Positions 30,485 through 32,011 of a stretch of 32,011 bases of DNA are shown here, piece by piece. Positions within the stretch are counted from its first letter, which is position 1. Each line of letters opens with the position of its first letter. The stretch is from NCBI GenBank assembly GCA_900544795.1, contig UQWM01000024.1, positions 1 through 32,011 on the forward strand, written 5' to 3'. A program made the position numbers and the translations under genes. Below the pieces are notes generated by a model, which did no database searches, was not told the origin of the DNA, and was given only the letters and a program-made list of their open reading frames with translations. Source of the DNA: an uncultured Phascolarctobacterium sp. GTDB taxonomy: Bacteria; Bacillota; Negativicutes; Acidaminococcales; Acidaminococcaceae.

Positions 30485-31762
30485 ATGACACCTGCAATCA
30501 AATGTTTAATACTTTTAGCGGTAGTCGCACTTTTATTTGTAACTGAAATGATTCCTTTGGCAATGACGGCTATGGGCGCTTCTATAGCCTGCTGCGCTTT
30601 AGGCTTAGTACCAGAAGAGCAAATCTTTTTGGGGTTGGCCGATTCTACCGTAGTTCTTTTTGGTGGTATGTTCGTTGTTGGCGCTTCCATGTTTTATACA
30701 GGTCTCGCTCAAAAAATAGGCGGCGGTGTAGTGCGTATGTTTGGTAAAGGCGAAAACAGCCTGATGTTTGGCATTATGATCATTGCGGCCCTGATGTCGG
30801 CAGTGCTTTCCAATACAGGCACTACAGCCTGCCTGATGCCTGTAGTTATGGGTATTTGCGCTAATGCTAAAATTTCTGCATCGCGCGAGCTTATGCCTTT
30901 AGCATTTGCAGCAGGACTTGGCGGCACCATCACACTTATCGGTACACCGCCAAATATTTTGGCTAATGTGGCTTTAAAAGCAGCGGGTATGGCCGATATG
31001 CAATTTGGATTTTTTGAATATGCATGGATCGGTATCCCTATCACTGTTGCCGGTATCGTTTACATGATGTTCCTTGGTAAATATATGCTGCCTAAAGAAA
31101 ACCTTGACCTTCAGCTTGATTTTGAGGAAGAACTGCTGGAAAATGAAACCAGCAAACAAAAACAAATCATCTGCGGTATCATTATGGTTGGTGTTATCGG
31201 TAGCATGGCTACAGGCGTAGTGCCTCTGGAAATAGCAGCAGTAGTAGGTGCGGTAGTAGCCGTGCTTACAGGCTGTTTAACCGAAAAACAAGCGTATAAC
31301 TCTATTGATTGGGTAACCATATTTTTGTTCGCAGGCATGATCCCGGTAGCAACCGCAATGAATACCAGCGGTGCAGGCAAATTGATCGCCGAAGCTACTG
31401 TAAATATGATGGGCGGCGATCCGTCGCCATATATGGTAACAGCAGTATTGTTTGTATTAGCAGTTTTACTTACTCAGTTTATGTCAAATACTGCGTCTAA
31501 AGCATTGCTCTGCCCTGTTGGCATTGCGCTTTCCGCACAAATGGGCGCTTCGCCTAAAGCTGTGCTCATGGCTATCCTTATTGCCTCCTCCTGTGCGTTT
31601 GCTTCTCCGGTAGGCACGCCACCAAATACCTTGGTACTTGGCCCCGGCGGCTATAAGTTTATGGACTACGTTAAAGCTGGTTCTGGCCTGGTGGCAGTTT
31701 GCCTTATTGTATCCATCATTGTTATCCCGGTAGTGTGGCCGTTTTTTCCGGCGCAATCTTAA
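30485..31762 (+). CDS. SLC13/DASS-family anion permease, copy 2
   Basis: A 425-residue polytopic membrane protein, closely similar along its whole length to the permease at 1668 (same SNTGTTACLMP and SNTASKALLCP blocks, same two G-T-P-P-N motifs, same ending with GGYKFMDYVKAG). The main difference is in the hydrophilic linker near residues 205-225, which is more acidic here. It is a sodium-coupled importer of a dicarboxylate or related anion by family. ATG 30485 follows AGGAGGG. It is the second gene after the VFPH protein 2 promoter, under different control from copy 1. Differences in substrate or affinity between the two copies cannot be read from sequence. Confidence 0.9.
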   Translation: MTPAIKCLILLAVVALLFVTEMIPLAMTAMGASIACCALGLVPEEQIFLGLADSTVVLFGGMFVVGASMFYTGLAQKIGGGVVRMFGKGENSLMFGIMIIAALMSAVLSNTGTTACLMPVVMGICANAKISASRELMPLAFAAGLGGTITLIGTPPNILANVALKAAGMADMQFGFFEYAWIGIPITVAGIVYMMFLGKYMLPKENLDLQLDFEEELLENETSKQKQIICGIIMVGVIGSMATGVVPLEIAAVVGAVVAVLTGCLTEKQAYNSIDWVTIFLFAGMIPVATAMNTSGAGKLIAEATVNMMGGDPSPYMVTAVLFVLAVLLTQFMSNTASKALLCPVGIALSAQMGASPKAVLMAILIASSCAFASPVGTPPNTLVLGPGGYKFMDYVKAGSGLVAVCLIVSIIVIPVVWPFFPAQS

Positions 31763-31861
31763 CAAACTAAATCTTACCCTTTAAATAAACAAAATACCTT
31801 CTCCTTTTTTGCGAACTGTGTTATTGTGTTTTGAGACATGGCAGAATAACTTTAGTTCGGG

Positions 31862-31893
31862 CTCCCGCGCCAATGTGCCGGGAGTATTTTTTT
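31862..31893 (+). terminator. Terminator after the second DASS gene
   Basis: CTCCCG (31862-31867) pairs with CGGGAG (31879-31884), extended by neighbouring bases, followed by a run of T at 31886-31893. Confidence 0.8.
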
Positions 31894-31917
31894 GCAAAAA
31901 ATTTGAAATAAACAACG

Positions 31918-32011
31918 TGATATAATGCTACAATATAAGTAACAAAAGCCATTTGCAGATAAAGTCCATATAATTGTGTAAAAAGAAAGAGTCATCAAAA
32001 CCCTTTTTAAG
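31918..32011 (+). promoter_or_regulatory. Promoter-like region at the window edge
   Basis: An extended -10 TGATATAAT is at 31918-31926, with TTGAAA a short distance upstream. It probably drives a gene beyond the right edge, and no start codon with a good ribosome binding site is reached here. Confidence 0.4.

Overview
The window looks like chromosomal DNA from an anaerobic Negativicutes bacterium. An Acidaminococcaceae or Phascolarctobacterium-type succinate user would fit. This is an inference from gene content: two SLC13/DASS-type anion permeases, a PEP synthase for gluconeogenesis, split-subunit glycyl-tRNA synthetase behind a T-box, and a full pyrimidine operon behind a PyrR-type attenuator. 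No marker gene here fixes the taxon.

Layout. 1-731: AT-rich DNA with a strong hairpin and one perfect Crp/Fnr-like palindrome. 732-2942: a Crp/Fnr-family regulator, then a DASS permease whose promoter carries an identical palindrome centred at -41.5. 3078-4454: an alpha/beta hydrolase and a lipoprotein cyclophilin. 4475-9447: a housekeeping run of phoH, ybeY, cdd, era, a CNNM/HlyC-type CBS membrane protein and recO. era has no ATG, GTG or TTG before its P-loop and appears to start at AUA. 9452-12752: promoter, glycine T-box and glyQ-glyS. 12753-13372: a long hairpin, a tandem repeat with a 79-bp identical core, and two promoter-like elements with GTATAC operators before ppsA (13373-15754). 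15819-17109: a methyltransferase and a CD3324-like HTH protein on the minus strand, the latter behind a highly structured leader of about 150 nt. 17185-26964: the pyr operon (pyrB, pyrC, carA, carB, pyrK, pyrD, pyrF, pyrE), which makes UMP from bicarbonate, glutamine and aspartate and is packed with overlapping genes. 27019-28457: a small hypothetical protein, three minus-strand tRNAs (Trp, Gly, Asp in left-to-right order) and an AlkA-type glycosylase.

28461-31762 is the most unusual part. A LysR-type regulator on the minus strand is transcribed from a consensus promoter through a compact cobalamin-riboswitch-like leader that ends in two hairpins with U-runs. Facing it are two tiny paralogous genes (66 and 61 aa) that share the motif RQ-x4-VFPH-x-GE-x-G-x2-F-x3-Q. 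Their promoters share a 16-bp word at exactly the same distance from a TATACT -10. The second small gene is followed by a second DASS permease. I read this as a candidate B12-responsive circuit: riboswitch, LysR regulator, VFPH peptides and anion uptake. It would make sense in an organism whose succinate-to-propionate route needs adenosylcobalamin, but the regulatory links and the peptides' function are inferred, not shown.

The two DASS permeases are therefore under apparently different control, one by a Crp/Fnr protein and one by the LysR/B12 locus.
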